DNA of 64,000 nucleotides from Flammulina velutipes (lineage: Eukaryota; Basidiomycota; Agaricomycetes; Agaricales; Physalacriaceae), in the NCBI GenBank assembly GCA_011800155.1, contig CM022372.1, positions 682,001 through 746,000 of the forward strand, in the 5' to 3' direction. Below the pieces are notes generated by a model. It saw only the letters and a program-made list of their open reading frames with translations, was not told where the DNA came from and made no database searches. Positions 12,141-22,995 of this stretch are shown here, piece by piece; the first letter of the stretch is position 1, and every line of letters starts with the position of its first letter. A program made the translations under genes and the position numbers.

Positions 12141-12710
12141 GTTGACGGTGATGGTAAGAAATAAGCAGTGCTCGAATGTAGAGTGCGGACCGGTGATGCC
12201 GAACTTCTGTTTCTCTCCGTCATCTATACAATCTGTGCCATTTCGGTGGACTCTTCACACTACCTCTATCGTTCGCTTCAGTGAAAGAAAGGATAACGAC
12301 GACATCTGAAAGCCCCGGACCGCTTCGTGGTCACCCAAGTTGACACGGTCGGCGTGACTTCCATTCTGTCACAGGTTGCAGTGTTGTCGCCCGTAACGCG
12401 GGTGCCGCCTGCCACTGCCAGTTGCAGCGAGAATGGTACCGCTAACGTTAAAACATACAGTCGTGTTGACTGATTAAAACGCGTCTAGTTTCCAATTTTA
12501 CGTATCCAGTTTCAGCCTACTTATACTCATTCCTCCAAGGTGCACTGTGATTGGACTTAAGTGGCGCTGCCGCAATTTGCAATTTGTGGCGGTCATACAT
12601 GTCCTATCCATGGCAGTGGCACCGACTGTCAGACGGTGGCTGCAGGCTATACCTTGCTCTGCACGGATACTACTAAAAGCAATGTTCTTCCAGTGGGCAT
12701 GTATCACAAA
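12141..12710. other. Intergenic, 570 bases
   Basis: Divergent promoter region between gelsolin and M35 copy 2. An in-frame extension of the M35 ORF back to 12561 reads Cys-rich (ICGGHTCPIHGSGTDCQ) but is not called because copy 1 has no equivalent and the leader starts at 12711. Confidence 0.4.
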
Positions 12711-13689
12711 ATGTTTCCTCAGAAGACCACATTCAAGTTATACGGATGTGTTGTCCTAGCTAAACTCGCAGCGTCACTACCCCAGTCCCGAGGAGAGGGA
12801 AAAGTCAGCCTGGCGCTCTCTCTAGATGGTACGGCCATTCTTGTTCGTTCGAGTCACACAACCTCATCTATCCACTTGCATAGTTCCAACTACCGTGAAC
12901 GGCGTCAGCGATTTCACCATAACCGGTAAACTAAAAAACGATGGCACCCAAGACGTCCTAGTTGTCAGAGATCCGGGCGGAATTCTCTACCAGTTCTTCA
13001 CCGCGGATGCCCTGGTTTTCGAGAGAGCGGACTCGAAGGAAAAGGATCCCCCAAGACCTTCATTCGTCGGTTACAGCGCATCATGGGATATGAAGACCTA
13101 TCTGAATGGCAACATTAAGGAAGATAAAGAGCTTCCTAAGGATCGCGAGGCGGCAGATACCAAGTCTCACTCCAAACGTGCCAGCCCTCAATCTCAAGGC
13201 TTGGACTCAGACTCCGTGAGCGAATCGGAACCTCTCTCTGACACCGATAGCAGTGTACCCGGAAGCTCTAAGTCAGGAGATAAAAAATACCCTCCCGGTA
13301 CAACCTTTGCTCTCCCAGCTGGTGAGACTGTAACTCTCGACTACAAGGGTACGTCGCATAGTCTCTCTCTCTCTTCAAGCTCTGATCATATCTCTATAGC
13401 TGGCAACGTGTACGACTTCAGTACATCTGGCGCAGGCGCCTATACTCTGAAGCTCAAACACAACTACTTCTACGTTTTGGTCGATGATGAGATCTCTCAA
13501 GTCGAGGTGAAGGTGAAGGGTTTGGACACCGTTAACATCCAAGGAAAACTCAAGGGAAAGGTTCCCAAGCCCAATCACCACACTCGTGACCTGGAGGATG
13601 GTGATGATGACACCGAACTCAATCGTAGCATCGTCAAACGGAGACATGATAGGAGATTTACTGTAACAACAACTGATATCTTGTTCTGA
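12711..13689 (+). pseudogene. M35 metallopeptidase copy 2, N-terminal half (prodomain)
   Basis: Paralogue of the gene at 1-1652. The start at 12711 (MFPQKTTFKLYGC) gives a leader. Introns at about 12831-12882 and 13350-13400 match those of copy 1 in position and phase. The prodomain is well conserved (VSDFTITGKLKNDGTQDVLV, YDFSTSGAGAYTLKLKHN, GLDTVNIQGKLKGKVPKP) and carries the same Asp/Ser-rich spacer with SSVPGSSKSGDKKYPPG. Homology stops after VTTT near 13673; the frame then reads a few unrelated residues to a TGA at 13687. The catalytic half reappears about 2 kb downstream. On its own this half could only make a secreted prodomain-like protein. Confidence 0.8.
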
Positions 13690-15665
13690 CCACCATCTCT
13701 GATCGCTGAGCGACTTTATTCTCGATATCGTGGGCGCTATCTTATGAAGTCGCGGCCTATATACATGCTCTCTGGCATTCGAATGGGATTTGGTGCAGGC
13801 TTAAAGATGCTAGACGAGGACCGCCCTCTCCAAGAACCTGAAGATTGAGCTTGAAGCTTGAAGACTCGCCGTCGCGGACCGGAAAACAGTGGTCAAGGAT
13901 TGGCTCTGCCACTCAGCCATTTGGATTTGATACCAGCGCGCCTGAGCCTCTCTGGCCAAGGTTATTCTTGAAGGAGGAAATGACAACGTTGCCGTAGCAC
14001 CCAACATCCTCCTCGTCCATCCTTTTTGTGGTCCAACACGACACAGGAAAGTAGCAGCAGTGGCAACGGCGACGACAGAATTCCGAAGCCACTTTTACAA
14101 CTCACTTCCGACCAGCATCTTAGGTAGCAGTCGATGCTGTTGCTGCCACCATAGCCTGGATACCATCCGGACTGTCGTTCTCGAAGAGTATTGGACAATT
14201 CAGTCTTTGAGGCCTCAGGACACGTATTTTGGACTCGAATTAATCCAAGGACTCCTCCGTCGTTTTGGATCCCCCTCTTCCGATCCCAGCGATATTCAAC
14301 TTAGACCCCAGCCGGAAGACAGTCTTTGCATCATGCCACCATCCCTCCATCAAAATCCTATAAGACAAATTCTACGCTTCATTCATCCCATAATGGCCCA
14401 CCTTATCAACCTGCCGTGTACCAGGACGACCGCCGACAGGACATATCGGTCTCGCGCCCATTGACTTGTCAGTCGGACAGAACATCATCACTTCGCCAAA
14501 GACATATTCCACTCCGCCCTAAAGAGAATATCAAGTCCATCATAAAAGCATAAAAGCATAATCAGTCCGCCATAAAACCGCCCCAATCATCAGCCCGCCC
14601 TATAACACAGATTGCCCCTCAAACGCGCCAGACGTTCCCGCCGCCATCGTTTTTCACCGGATCTTGCCGGGAACTGTACAGTTGGATCAGTGGCTGCGCA
14701 TGCTCCCCTTTCGGATGACAAATGCTAAATGCTAAATGCTTCACTTCGACGGTCCGGACGAAATCACGATAACTCTTGCCATGCCTCCTGTGCGCCGGAT
14801 GCTCCTCGACGCTCCTCCAGGCCTCCCTCTCCCACGCCGAATACGACATCGATGAAGACATCATTTCCCCCGCGGGGAAGAAGTTTCCTGTCAAGAAAGC
14901 TGCACCTCCGTCAACACGCAGGAATATCTGCCAGTTTATTGGATACTGTCTCCGAAAAGAACGCGTCCTTGGCTAGCCTACCCCCACTTCCGGACTCTGA
15001 TGTCGTCACACTGCACCTTGGCCTCCTCGATGCCTCCTAGAGCAAAACTATACCACCCTCCTCAGCACCACTCCTTCCTCCATCCTATCACTCCTCAAAA
15101 ACCACTTACATCAACGTTGCTAGACGCTTGCTTGCCGCTCCCGTTATAGAAGGACTTCCTGGTCATTTCGTCGAAACATCGCGCGAAGACGTTGCGGCCT
15201 CGCGTCGATGACATCCCTCTCTGCATCATTGTCACCCGTCTCCCTCTTGTCGTCACATATCCTCACCACATCGATTTCTCACTCTTCCTCCTCCTGGACC
15301 ATCATCCCGAGTTGCAGCCAGATTTAGACCATCTATACGCACACCCCGCCATCCAGGAAAGACACCAACTCCGACTCCGACTCTGAAGATATACATACCT
15401 TGATAAATCATAATTCAATTCACTTTACCACCCATTCCCATGCTCCTTGTTTCAATGGCGACAGACTGTAGGTCTGTATTCGAGGTGATTTATTTTCCTC
15501 TGAAGCGGTAGTGAGAGAGTACTTGCGACCCCTTGAAACATAGGGATATCCCCGGTATCACTCAACTTCTGCGTGAGACTCGCGGTTCGCCACCTATCAC
15601 AGTCTCACAAATGGTCGTTCCTTATAGGGACCACAGACCATCACTACCTACCTACCTACCTACCA
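13674..15665. mobile_element. About 2 kb insertion splitting M35 copy 2
   Basis: Unrelated sequence sits exactly between the two halves of a gene that is continuous in copy 1 (Val-Thr-Thr then Gly-Cys). No convincing ORF, terminal inverted repeat or target-site duplication was found. The right edge is a (CTAC)n run at 15644-15664. Internal short repeats include three ATGCTAA-type units near 14720 and CATAAAAG repeats near 14545. It could be a non-autonomous retroelement, a solo LTR, or filler from break repair. The class is unresolved. Confidence 0.5.
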
Positions 15666-16331
15666 GGGGGTGTACTCAGATACAAGCTATAATAATCGAC
15701 AGGGCTGCGCAGGAAGCAAACAAATACGCAAAGGACGCATACAAGTGTGTCTCATATTAATTCAAGATTCACCAGCATACTAATTCCGGATAATCCAGTT
15801 ATGTCTCCACGATGACTGGGCCAACAGATAGGTACACAACCTGGTTTGGCGACTGGAACACCGCTGCTCCTCGTAATGGATGGCGACCAAGGGATCAAGT
15901 TACCAACATGTTCAAAAGCATCACTAGTCACTCTTTCCTGAGTGCTAGCGATGCTGGTGGATATATCTATGATTGCACATGCCAGGAAACCTCAAATGGA
16001 TACGTAGAGTAAATCTGTCACCAGCATCCACCTCGAGCCATACTCACATATGCACAGGAACCTCATATTTCCACCTGATGCATCAAATCCTGCAATTATC
16101 TTCCTCTGCCAAGGGTTCCGCTCTATTGAAAGACCAATGACAGGTTACTACTCGAAGGCTGGTGTGCTCATACACGAGGCTACACATTTCAAGTACTATG
16201 ATCCGAGTTGTCACGATTGGGCATATCATCCACAAAAATGCAGGCAACTAGCTATTGATAATGTTTTTTATGCCGCTACGAATGCTGATAGTTATCAATT
16301 GTTCACAGAAAATCAACCACCCCTCCTTTAA
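15666..16331 (+). pseudogene. M35 metallopeptidase copy 2, C-terminal (catalytic) half
   Basis: The frame resumes at GCTQIQAIIIDRAAQEANKYA. Introns at about 15745-15798 and 16010-16058 match copy 1 in position. The exons read YVSTMTGPTDRYTTWFGDWN, AGGYIYDCTCQE and FPPDASNPAIIFLCQGF. The active site is GVLIHEATHFKYY, with an Asp kept in CHDWAYH where other members have GTxDxxYG. The end is NADSYQLFTENQ. The half lacks a signal peptide or start of its own. Apart from the insertion, the two halves show no stop or frameshift, which suggests a recent split. Confidence 0.8.
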
Positions 16332-16694
16332 ATACGTGATTTTCTCTTATTTGCTTATATCCCATACATACTATAAACAACGGTGTTAGACACAGTCATT
16401 CAAAAAGATAGCAGGGCATTATAGTACACGCTGCGCCACAATTACTCACTATCCTGAGATTCAAATCCTAAAGGTCACATCTGACGTATAGCTTCCTCAC
16501 GGTCAATATTCAACACTGACTGCTCTGTTCATCAGACTCTCTCGACCGGTCTTGGTTGTGTTATGCCGTAGCGACAGATCAAAACAATGAGAGCGACTCA
16601 CTCTCGCGAGTGGTAGATACGGAGATGCCTATACCCATTTAAACGGCGATGCGAGCCCTCTCGATTTTGAGACTTTCCGCCTCTTTATATCGAC
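16332..16694. other. Intergenic, no gene seen
   Basis: 3' flank of the M35 catalytic half and 3' flank of the convergent UstYa-type gene. One TGCGCCACA copy lies at 16432. Nothing else was recognised. Confidence 0.5.
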
Positions 16695-17558
16695 CTACAA
16701 ATCATCCTCTACAAACGCTGTTAAATTTACCAGTCCCTCCATCTGCCGCTTCAACGCCCAGTCTTTGAGCAAACCAAAGTTCCTACATGTGTGTGCTGTA
16801 TTCGCGTAAGCGCGCACTCCCTGTACGCGCTCGCTCCATTGGAAGACAACAGTGCTGATGTCCGCGGTGCACATCAAGGACTGGCGTATGCTGTCGATGC
16901 AGTGTATGATATGAGATTCTCCTGGTCCGAGGTCCAGGTCGTTCATCATGTACTGAGGGTAAAGCGCTTGTCGCACCATATCCTACGGGTAAGGTTCAAA
17001 TCGCTAGCGGGAGAAGGATGAGAAGGGCGTACGAGGCAATGCAATTGGTGAAAGACGTCGATTCCAACAATGTATTTCCCAGGATGCCCAACAAGAGGAT
17101 ACGTCTTGTTGGGAAGACGCTGCGCCTCAGACCGATCAATTTGTTGGATACCGACTGCATTCTTCGTTAGCGCTAGGACGCGTAAGATACTCCAGTACTC
17201 ACCTTCATATAGATCAGTCCATGCCTTGTCGACTTCAAGTGAGGGGTTTTGCATGTAGATAGTTGTGTCGTCTCGAAATCCGTGGGTGAATGTCACTACC
17301 TCATAATCCAGCGCCACCTGGGCTGGGGCTGTGTGTTCGGTTAATCGAGAAAATTTAGGAAATGCTGCAAGTCATACAGTAGAGCATCTCAAGAAAGATA
17401 GGATTTTTCGACTCTCGCTGCACCCATCGCCATAGAAATGCTCCGTTGAAGAGGCCTTGCAGCAAGATGATCGAGAGGAGCCAACGCCTTTTCGTCGGAC
17501 GCGTTTGGGGTAGCGTGTCCTCCAACTCTGTTCGCAAACGAGAATATCTGTTGGCCAT
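16695..17558 (-). CDS. UstYa/DUF3328-family oxidase-like protein
   Basis: Membrane-anchored protein of the family that oxidises or cyclises peptides in ustiloxin- and cyclochlorotine-type pathways. The start at 17558 reads MANRYSRLRTELEDTLP. An N-terminal transmembrane segment (WLLSIILLQGLFNGAFLW) is followed by the conserved region. Both family HxxHC motifs are present: FHQLHC (about 17050) and HIIHCIDSIRQ (about 16900). Three exons; one intron splits directly after HQLHCL and resumes DMVRQALYP. The C-terminus is WALKRQMEGLVN and an acidic tail. No precursor-peptide gene or kexin site was seen nearby, so its substrate is unknown. Confidence 0.85.
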
Positions 17559-17992
17559 GGTGGTTAGCGCGTGAACGCCGCATCGGTACTGAGTGGCCAA
17601 ACTATAGTCCCCAGATATAAATGGATCCGAGTGCAAGTATCACAGTACCCTAGTCGCCGTTCACTTTCCATGAGAGACTCCAGTAATGTTTACCAGCTCC
17701 AGAGCATTCATCGTAGCGTGTATTCAGATTGTTCAGAGTCAAGGAATCGGAGCACCTCCGACATAACCCATATGCGGAGACCGCCCGAATACAAAAGGCT
17801 GTAATAGGGTTGTCACGAAAAATGACATAAATCAGCTTACGTTCTGCCACAAATCGTAAGATGAAATGACACCTGCTTTGCAACCTGCTTTGAGCTCTCG
17901 CGGTTGTTACGAATCACAGGGTTCGCACACCATATAACCCTCCCAACGATGGTCTCGAATTTATCCAGGTCCACCCGCTCATCTTTTCCAAA
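17559..17992. other. Intergenic, 430 bases
   Basis: Divergent promoter region between the UstYa-type gene and FAD oxidoreductase copy 1. No ORF or repeat recognised. Confidence 0.4.
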
Positions 17993-19318
17993 ATGTCGGC
18001 ATACAAGGAAAACGGAAAGAAGAACGTTGTAGTCGTAGGCGGCGGGTACGGCGCAAATGTGGCGCGCTCCATTTCTGCTAGCCTCGACGTGTCAAAGTTC
18101 AACCTCATCCTCATAAATCCCCTGCCCTACCGAATCCATCTCGTCGCCACCGCCCGCATGGTCGTCTCCGACCAAGACAAGCTCGAGGACACCGCGTTCA
18201 TGTCGTATGACAAGCTCTTCCACAACGGGAAGGGCACCTTCATCCAGGCGCTAGTTTCCTCTGTCGAAAAGGGAGCCGTAGTGCTTGACAGCGGGGAGCG
18301 AATTCCATATTTCGCGTTGGTTGTCGCTACGGGCTCGAATTGGGTCGGACCCATCTCCTTCCCGAAACAGGCGAACGAGGTATCTAGCCATATAGCGGCC
18401 CGCCGCAAAGAATTCAAGGAAGCGAACGACATTGTCATCGTAGGTGGCGGTGCCGTCGGTATAGGTGTGTCTTCGCGTTTCTTCGTGTTTCTTGGCGACG
18501 TGCTAACAGCTAGTTTTCGACAGAGCTCGCTGGAGAAATCAAGGACGTATGGCCGGTATGATAATTCGTCTATGGCCCGAGCGTGCTTTCGAACTGATTC
18601 CCTCCTAGAAAAAATCCGTGACCATAATCCACAGCCAAAATAAACTCCTCAACGATGTTTACCCCGACAAATTTCGCGACCGAGTGGCAAAGTCCGCCAT
18701 TGCGTCAGGTATCGACCTCATATTCAACGACCAGGCCCCAGGCGAGCTCGAACCTGGTTCGACTTTTGTGAAGACTGACAACGGCAAGACCATCAAGGCC
18801 GATCTAGTTGTACGTCTCTTCTCCACTATTCGTCCTCCATTTTTTTGACGATACCAGGTTCCAGCATGGGGAAACAAGCCTAACACCGCGCTTTTATCCT
18901 CTCTCGGATCCGACGTCTTGTCAGCGAATGGTTTTGTGAAGATCAAAGATACTTTCCAGCTCCAAAACTACCCCGACGTGTTCGCCATTGGCGATATTAT
19001 CGACGTGAAGGAGCAGAAACAAGCAGCTAAAGCCCAGACCCATGCGGCGTTAGTTGCGGCCAATGTCTTGAGCTTTATCGCCGGCCAACCACCGAAGAAG
19101 AAGTACACAGGCAGCCCCGAACTGATCCTGGTCACGAACGGAAAGGTGCGTCATTCTAGGTTTCTCGTGGCGCTAGTTGGACTGAATGAGCTCTTCAGAC
19201 TGGCGGTGCTGGGTATATCGGTATGCTATGGGGTATCTCGTTGGGTGGTTATTTGACGAGTAAGATGAAGGGCAAGGAGCTCTTGATCCCTCCTACTCGA
19301 GCATCTATGGGCCTGTGA
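17993..19318 (+). CDS. AIF/FSP1-like FAD-dependent oxidoreductase, copy 1
   Basis: Pyridine nucleotide-disulfide oxidoreductase of the AIF-M2/FSP1-like type, which passes electrons from NAD(P)H to quinone-like acceptors. The start at 17993 (MSAYKENGKKNVVVVGGGYGA) begins the FAD Rossmann motif GGGYGA. The second nucleotide site is IVIVGGGAVGI-ELAGEI, split by an intron. FAIGDI near residue 290 is the conserved C-terminal FAD contact. The C-terminus (GYIGMLWGISLGGYL) is hydrophobic and ends ASMGL. Five exons, about 370 residues. It has a close tandem paralogue in the same direction at 19738. No signal peptide. Confidence 0.9.
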
Positions 19319-19737
19319 ATGTTGTGTTATACCCTCTTTTAGTTAGTAGGAGCTCTATTTTATTTCGTTGATAGATACTCGTGTACGCACTATAGAATGC
19401 TACTACACATATTTATCCGTTGATACTGCAGATGCATCTAGAATTCGTGTGCCTTTGCGCTTTTCTGGTTTTTTGGCCTTCAATAGCCATTGGTTGACTT
19501 GACGAGTAAGCAGCCCAAATTTCTAGGCTGTATTGTAGTACTTTATAGGGCGGGGTAGCACGATAGGCTTGGTATAAGTACTGTTCTCAATTAAGAAACA
19601 GGGGAGCGGAAAAAGGACACAATCATGATCATGGCATCGGGACCTGCTACTAAGCATATGTAAACCGAATCAAAGATAATTGGACCGCACAAAGTGACAC
19701 TCACCAACAATGATCTTAACATTCTATTGCCTTTCCG
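19319..19737. other. Spacer between the FAD oxidoreductase copies
   Basis: Noncoding, about 420 bases. No repeat of the 5' flank of copy 1 was evident. Confidence 0.4.
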
Positions 19738-21062
19738 ATGCCAGACAAAGAAAGCGTAAAGGAGAACATCATCGTCGTGGGCGGTGGGTACGGCGCGAAT
19801 GTGGCGCGTTCCATTTCCGCTAGCCTCGACGCGGCAAAATTCAACCTCATCCTGATCAATCCCCTGCCATACCGCATCCATCTCGTCGCCACCGCCCGCA
19901 TGGTCGTCTCCGACCAAGACAAACTCGAGGACACTGCGTTCATGCCATATGACAAGCTTTTCCACAACGGGAAAGGCAAGTTCATCCAAGCGCTGGTCTC
20001 TTCCGTTGAGAAGGATGTCATAGTACTCGAGAGCGGAGAACGGCTTCCGTATTTCGCACTGGTCGTGGCCACAGGCTCATTGTGGTCCGGGCCTATTGCT
20101 TTTCCCAGAGAGGCGAGTGCAGTGTCTAGTTATCTCGCAGAGCGTAGGAAAGAATTCAAGGACGCGAATAACATCGTCATTGTAGGAGGTGGGGCCGTTG
20201 GAATAGGTATGTCTGTGTTTCCTCTTGTTCCCCGCTAGGACCTGATACCCGTCAGATATTGCTGGAGAAATCAAGGATGCCTGGCCAGTACGCGTTTATT
20301 CATCTATGAGTCGAGTCGGCGCCTTTCTGATATTCCTATTCCCGTCTATTAGAACAAATCAGTGACGATAGTCCATAGCCAAAACAAACTCCTCAACGAC
20401 GTGTATCCCGACAAATTTCGCGATCGACTGGCAAAACTGCTCGCTGAGGCAGGGGTTGATATCGTGTATAGCGACAATGCCCCTAGCGAGCTCGCTCCTG
20501 GTTCGACAAATCTGACGACGGAAAACGGCAAGACCGTCCCAGCCGATCTAGTCGTACGCACCATCGCAATTTTGCCTCTCGTTGCTGACGATGTGCAGGT
20601 TCCAGCATGGGGGAGCAAGCCCAACACTCAACTATTGACTTCTCTGGGCCCGGACGTGTTGTCGACGAACGGTCTCGTGAAGATAACGGAGACCTTCCAG
20701 CTCCAAGACCACCCTAACGTGTTTGCCCTCGGAGATATTATCGACGTCAAGGAGCAGAAACAGGCGGCCAAAGCCCAGGCGCAAGCAGAGTTGGTCGCAG
20801 CCAATGTCTTGAGCTTTGTTGTAGGACAGCCACCCAAGAAGAGATACAAAGGTAGCTTTGAGGTGATTCTAGTAACAATCGGAAAGGTACGTCGCCTTAG
20901 AATTTGCATGAGGTAGAAATGATACAAGCTGAGGCTCTGCAGAATGCCGGCGCAGGTTATGTAGGCATACTGTGGGGTATTGTGATGGGTAGCTACCTGG
21001 CAAGTAAGATGAAGGGCAAGGAACTTTTTATACCTCCCACTCGTGCTGCTATGGGTCTGTAA
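19738..21062 (+). CDS. AIF/FSP1-like FAD-dependent oxidoreductase, copy 2
   Basis: Tandem duplicate of the gene at 17993 with the same exon boundaries and long identical stretches (INPLPYRIHLVATARMVVSD; KEQKQAAKAQ). The start at 19738 reads MPDKESVKENIIVVGGGYGA. In the NAD(P)H site the usual Glu of GI-ELAGE is replaced by Asp (GI-DIAGE). FALGDI is kept. It ends with the GYVGILWGIVMGSYL hydrophobic segment and AAMGL. Both copies are intact, so duplication was followed by retention, perhaps with a different cofactor or substrate preference. Confidence 0.9.
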
Positions 21063-21476
21063 AGGCTTATTGAATGCATTACATACCCTCAGTAGTCAGA
21101 TTCTTAGACTCTTACACATAATGCTCAAGAGCGTGCCGTGGCGTACTCTATTCAACTATGAGACTTTCTCTGGATAGTGAATAGTTGTGGGTAAAAGATA
21201 GCTACCATGGGTATCAATGTCCACAGTCGCAAAAGAGGCTGATTGACGCGCGCTCACCAAGAGCCATGTAGAGCTGTGCTGAGTGACCGACGTGACTCCG
21301 ATTGACCGGGACGATACTTCGGGCCGCGGAGACCGGCATCTCCTCGCCAACCTTCGCCAACAACCACAACGTCTACATTACCAGTACGACTGTCTCAATG
21401 GAAACCTTTCTTGCTACAGTGATTCCTAAATACCTTCTTATGACCCTATCATTTTCGAAACCTTAACACCCTCTGT
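21063..21476. other. 5' flank of kinase-like gene A
   Basis: About 410 bases; the pre-ATG box of D-H is absent, so the A-C group differs from D-H in its leader. Confidence 0.4.
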
Positions 21477-22816
21477 ATGTCCCCGATTTCCATCCTCTTT
21501 TTTGTCTTCCTTGGTATTTTTGTCAATGCTCGGTACGTCGTCCAGTACTTGCAGGTCTCCGCCAACTGACCATCTATATCCAGCCCTGTATACCCACACT
21601 CTGTGTTGGCTTCGACAAGATCCAACGCACCTGTAAACCGCAACATCAAGCCACCACTCAAAGTAAAAAAGGTCAAGCTCGGCAGAGGTGATAATAAGAA
21701 AGAGTATACCATGGTACCTATACCAGAGGTAGATCAAGGGGCATTTTCTTCGACGTACGAAGTTCTTGAAAGTGTCCATGGATTTGCAGCTATCGCGAAG
21801 GAGGTCAATGGCATAGATAATGCGACACGCGACAAAACAAACAAAGAGATGGACTATCTGAATCATGTACGTATATAAATTTGAACTCTGAGAGACCGTG
21901 ATTGACTATCTCCACGCCTAGCCTTATGTTGATTTATTTCTTTTCGCGTCAAAGCCGGCCAATGCTGACGGGATCTATATCATTCTGAAGAACGTTCGGA
22001 AATTTGACCCACCAATGATGCCCTTCCATGAATGGTACCTCGAAGACGAATCCATCCTGGCCGAGGAAGGCCTAACCATGCTGCGAAGTGCAATTACGAA
22101 GAGGTTATTTGAATTTTATGCCAAGCAACACAAGATACTGTGAGTCAACCCGAAACGTACTTAGGTCTCCCGTTGACCCCAAACAGGTACTACGACGTTC
22201 ACCTTCTCAATATATTCACTGTGGAATCACTCGACATGATCATTCCCGTAGACTGGGGTCCATCCACGTGGATTTATCCCAACGACGACAACCCTCCTTG
22301 GTTCGTGCGCGGTGTCGAAGACGTCAACTCTAACAACACGGATGCACATCTTCTCTACTTTGAAAAGGAACTAGATCGCCGGCTCTCAAAGAATTTCAAT
22401 GTCGCGACCTTGGATGTTTTGCTACGAAAGCGTGGCAAGCGGCTGAGGGCGTGAGTCTGAGATAAAGCATCATGGCGCATAGCTGATGATTCTCGTGATA
22501 GGGCTGATATAAGGATTGAAACGTTCTCAGGCAAGACTTTTGAGCTCGTACTCTCTCAAAAGGGAAATGAGACCTCAGTTTACAATATCGTAGGTGGTTA
22601 CGATGCAAAGATGGCTGTGATGGAGATCGGTCCGAAGGAATTGGGAGAACAGATTGTGCAGGAACTCACGGAGGTCTCAACGTCTTGACTTTCCAATTTT
22701 CGACGCCACACTGATATAAATGCTAGATCAAGGCGACATTGCTAGACAGCTTCACAAAGGAAGGAAACATTTACATTGTCTATACATTTGCTTCGTGGGA
22801 CCCTCCACAGGCTTAA
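21477..22816 (+). CDS. Secreted kinase-like protein A (one domain plus half N-lobe)
   Basis: Six exons. Exon 1 (21477-21532) encodes a hydrophobic leader, MSPISILFFVFLGIFVNA, and intron 1 follows directly. The body has a loop (VPIPEVDQGAFSSTYEV), the lysine motif AAIAKEV, EMDYLN, then PFHEWYLEDES, the catalytic-loop-like YYDVHLLN and IPVDWGP. A C-terminal helical part ends LRKRGKRLRA. A sixth-exon extension (FELVLSQKGN, YNIVGGYDAKMAVMEI, then NIYIVYTF) resembles the start of a second N-lobe in which the lysine is lost. No lesion seen. The residue pattern fits a kinase/APH fold; catalytic activity is not shown. No named family was recognised. Confidence 0.75.
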
Positions 22817-22995
22817 TACATAGCTTTGTCTCTCTTGGCACAGGATAAAAGCAAGCATAGCTCGTGTTAAGTATCAGCCACTGTACAGCCAGCAATCACA
22901 ATCACAGCACGACCGTTTCGACGGGAACTGCGTATCTGTCGGCTTAAGTACCTTGCTCTGACTCCCATCGATTTCGAAAACTCAATATTCTCCGG

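Noticed and set aside
12561..12710. Cys-rich N-terminal extension of M35 copy 2
   Set aside because: Copy 1 begins with a leader at the same place as the ATG at 12711; the extension has no counterpart.
14540..14560. CATAAAAG repeats as a CRISPR or minisatellite
   Set aside because: Only two or three short units without spacers, in a eukaryotic context.
13674..15665. Giant intron instead of insertion
   Set aside because: No GT..AG pair in phase at the homology edges was found, and fungal introns here are about 50 bases. RNA could still overturn this.
16695..21062. Complete secondary-metabolite cluster
   Set aside because: No core synthase, precursor peptide, dedicated transporter or regulator was found next to the UstYa and FAD genes.
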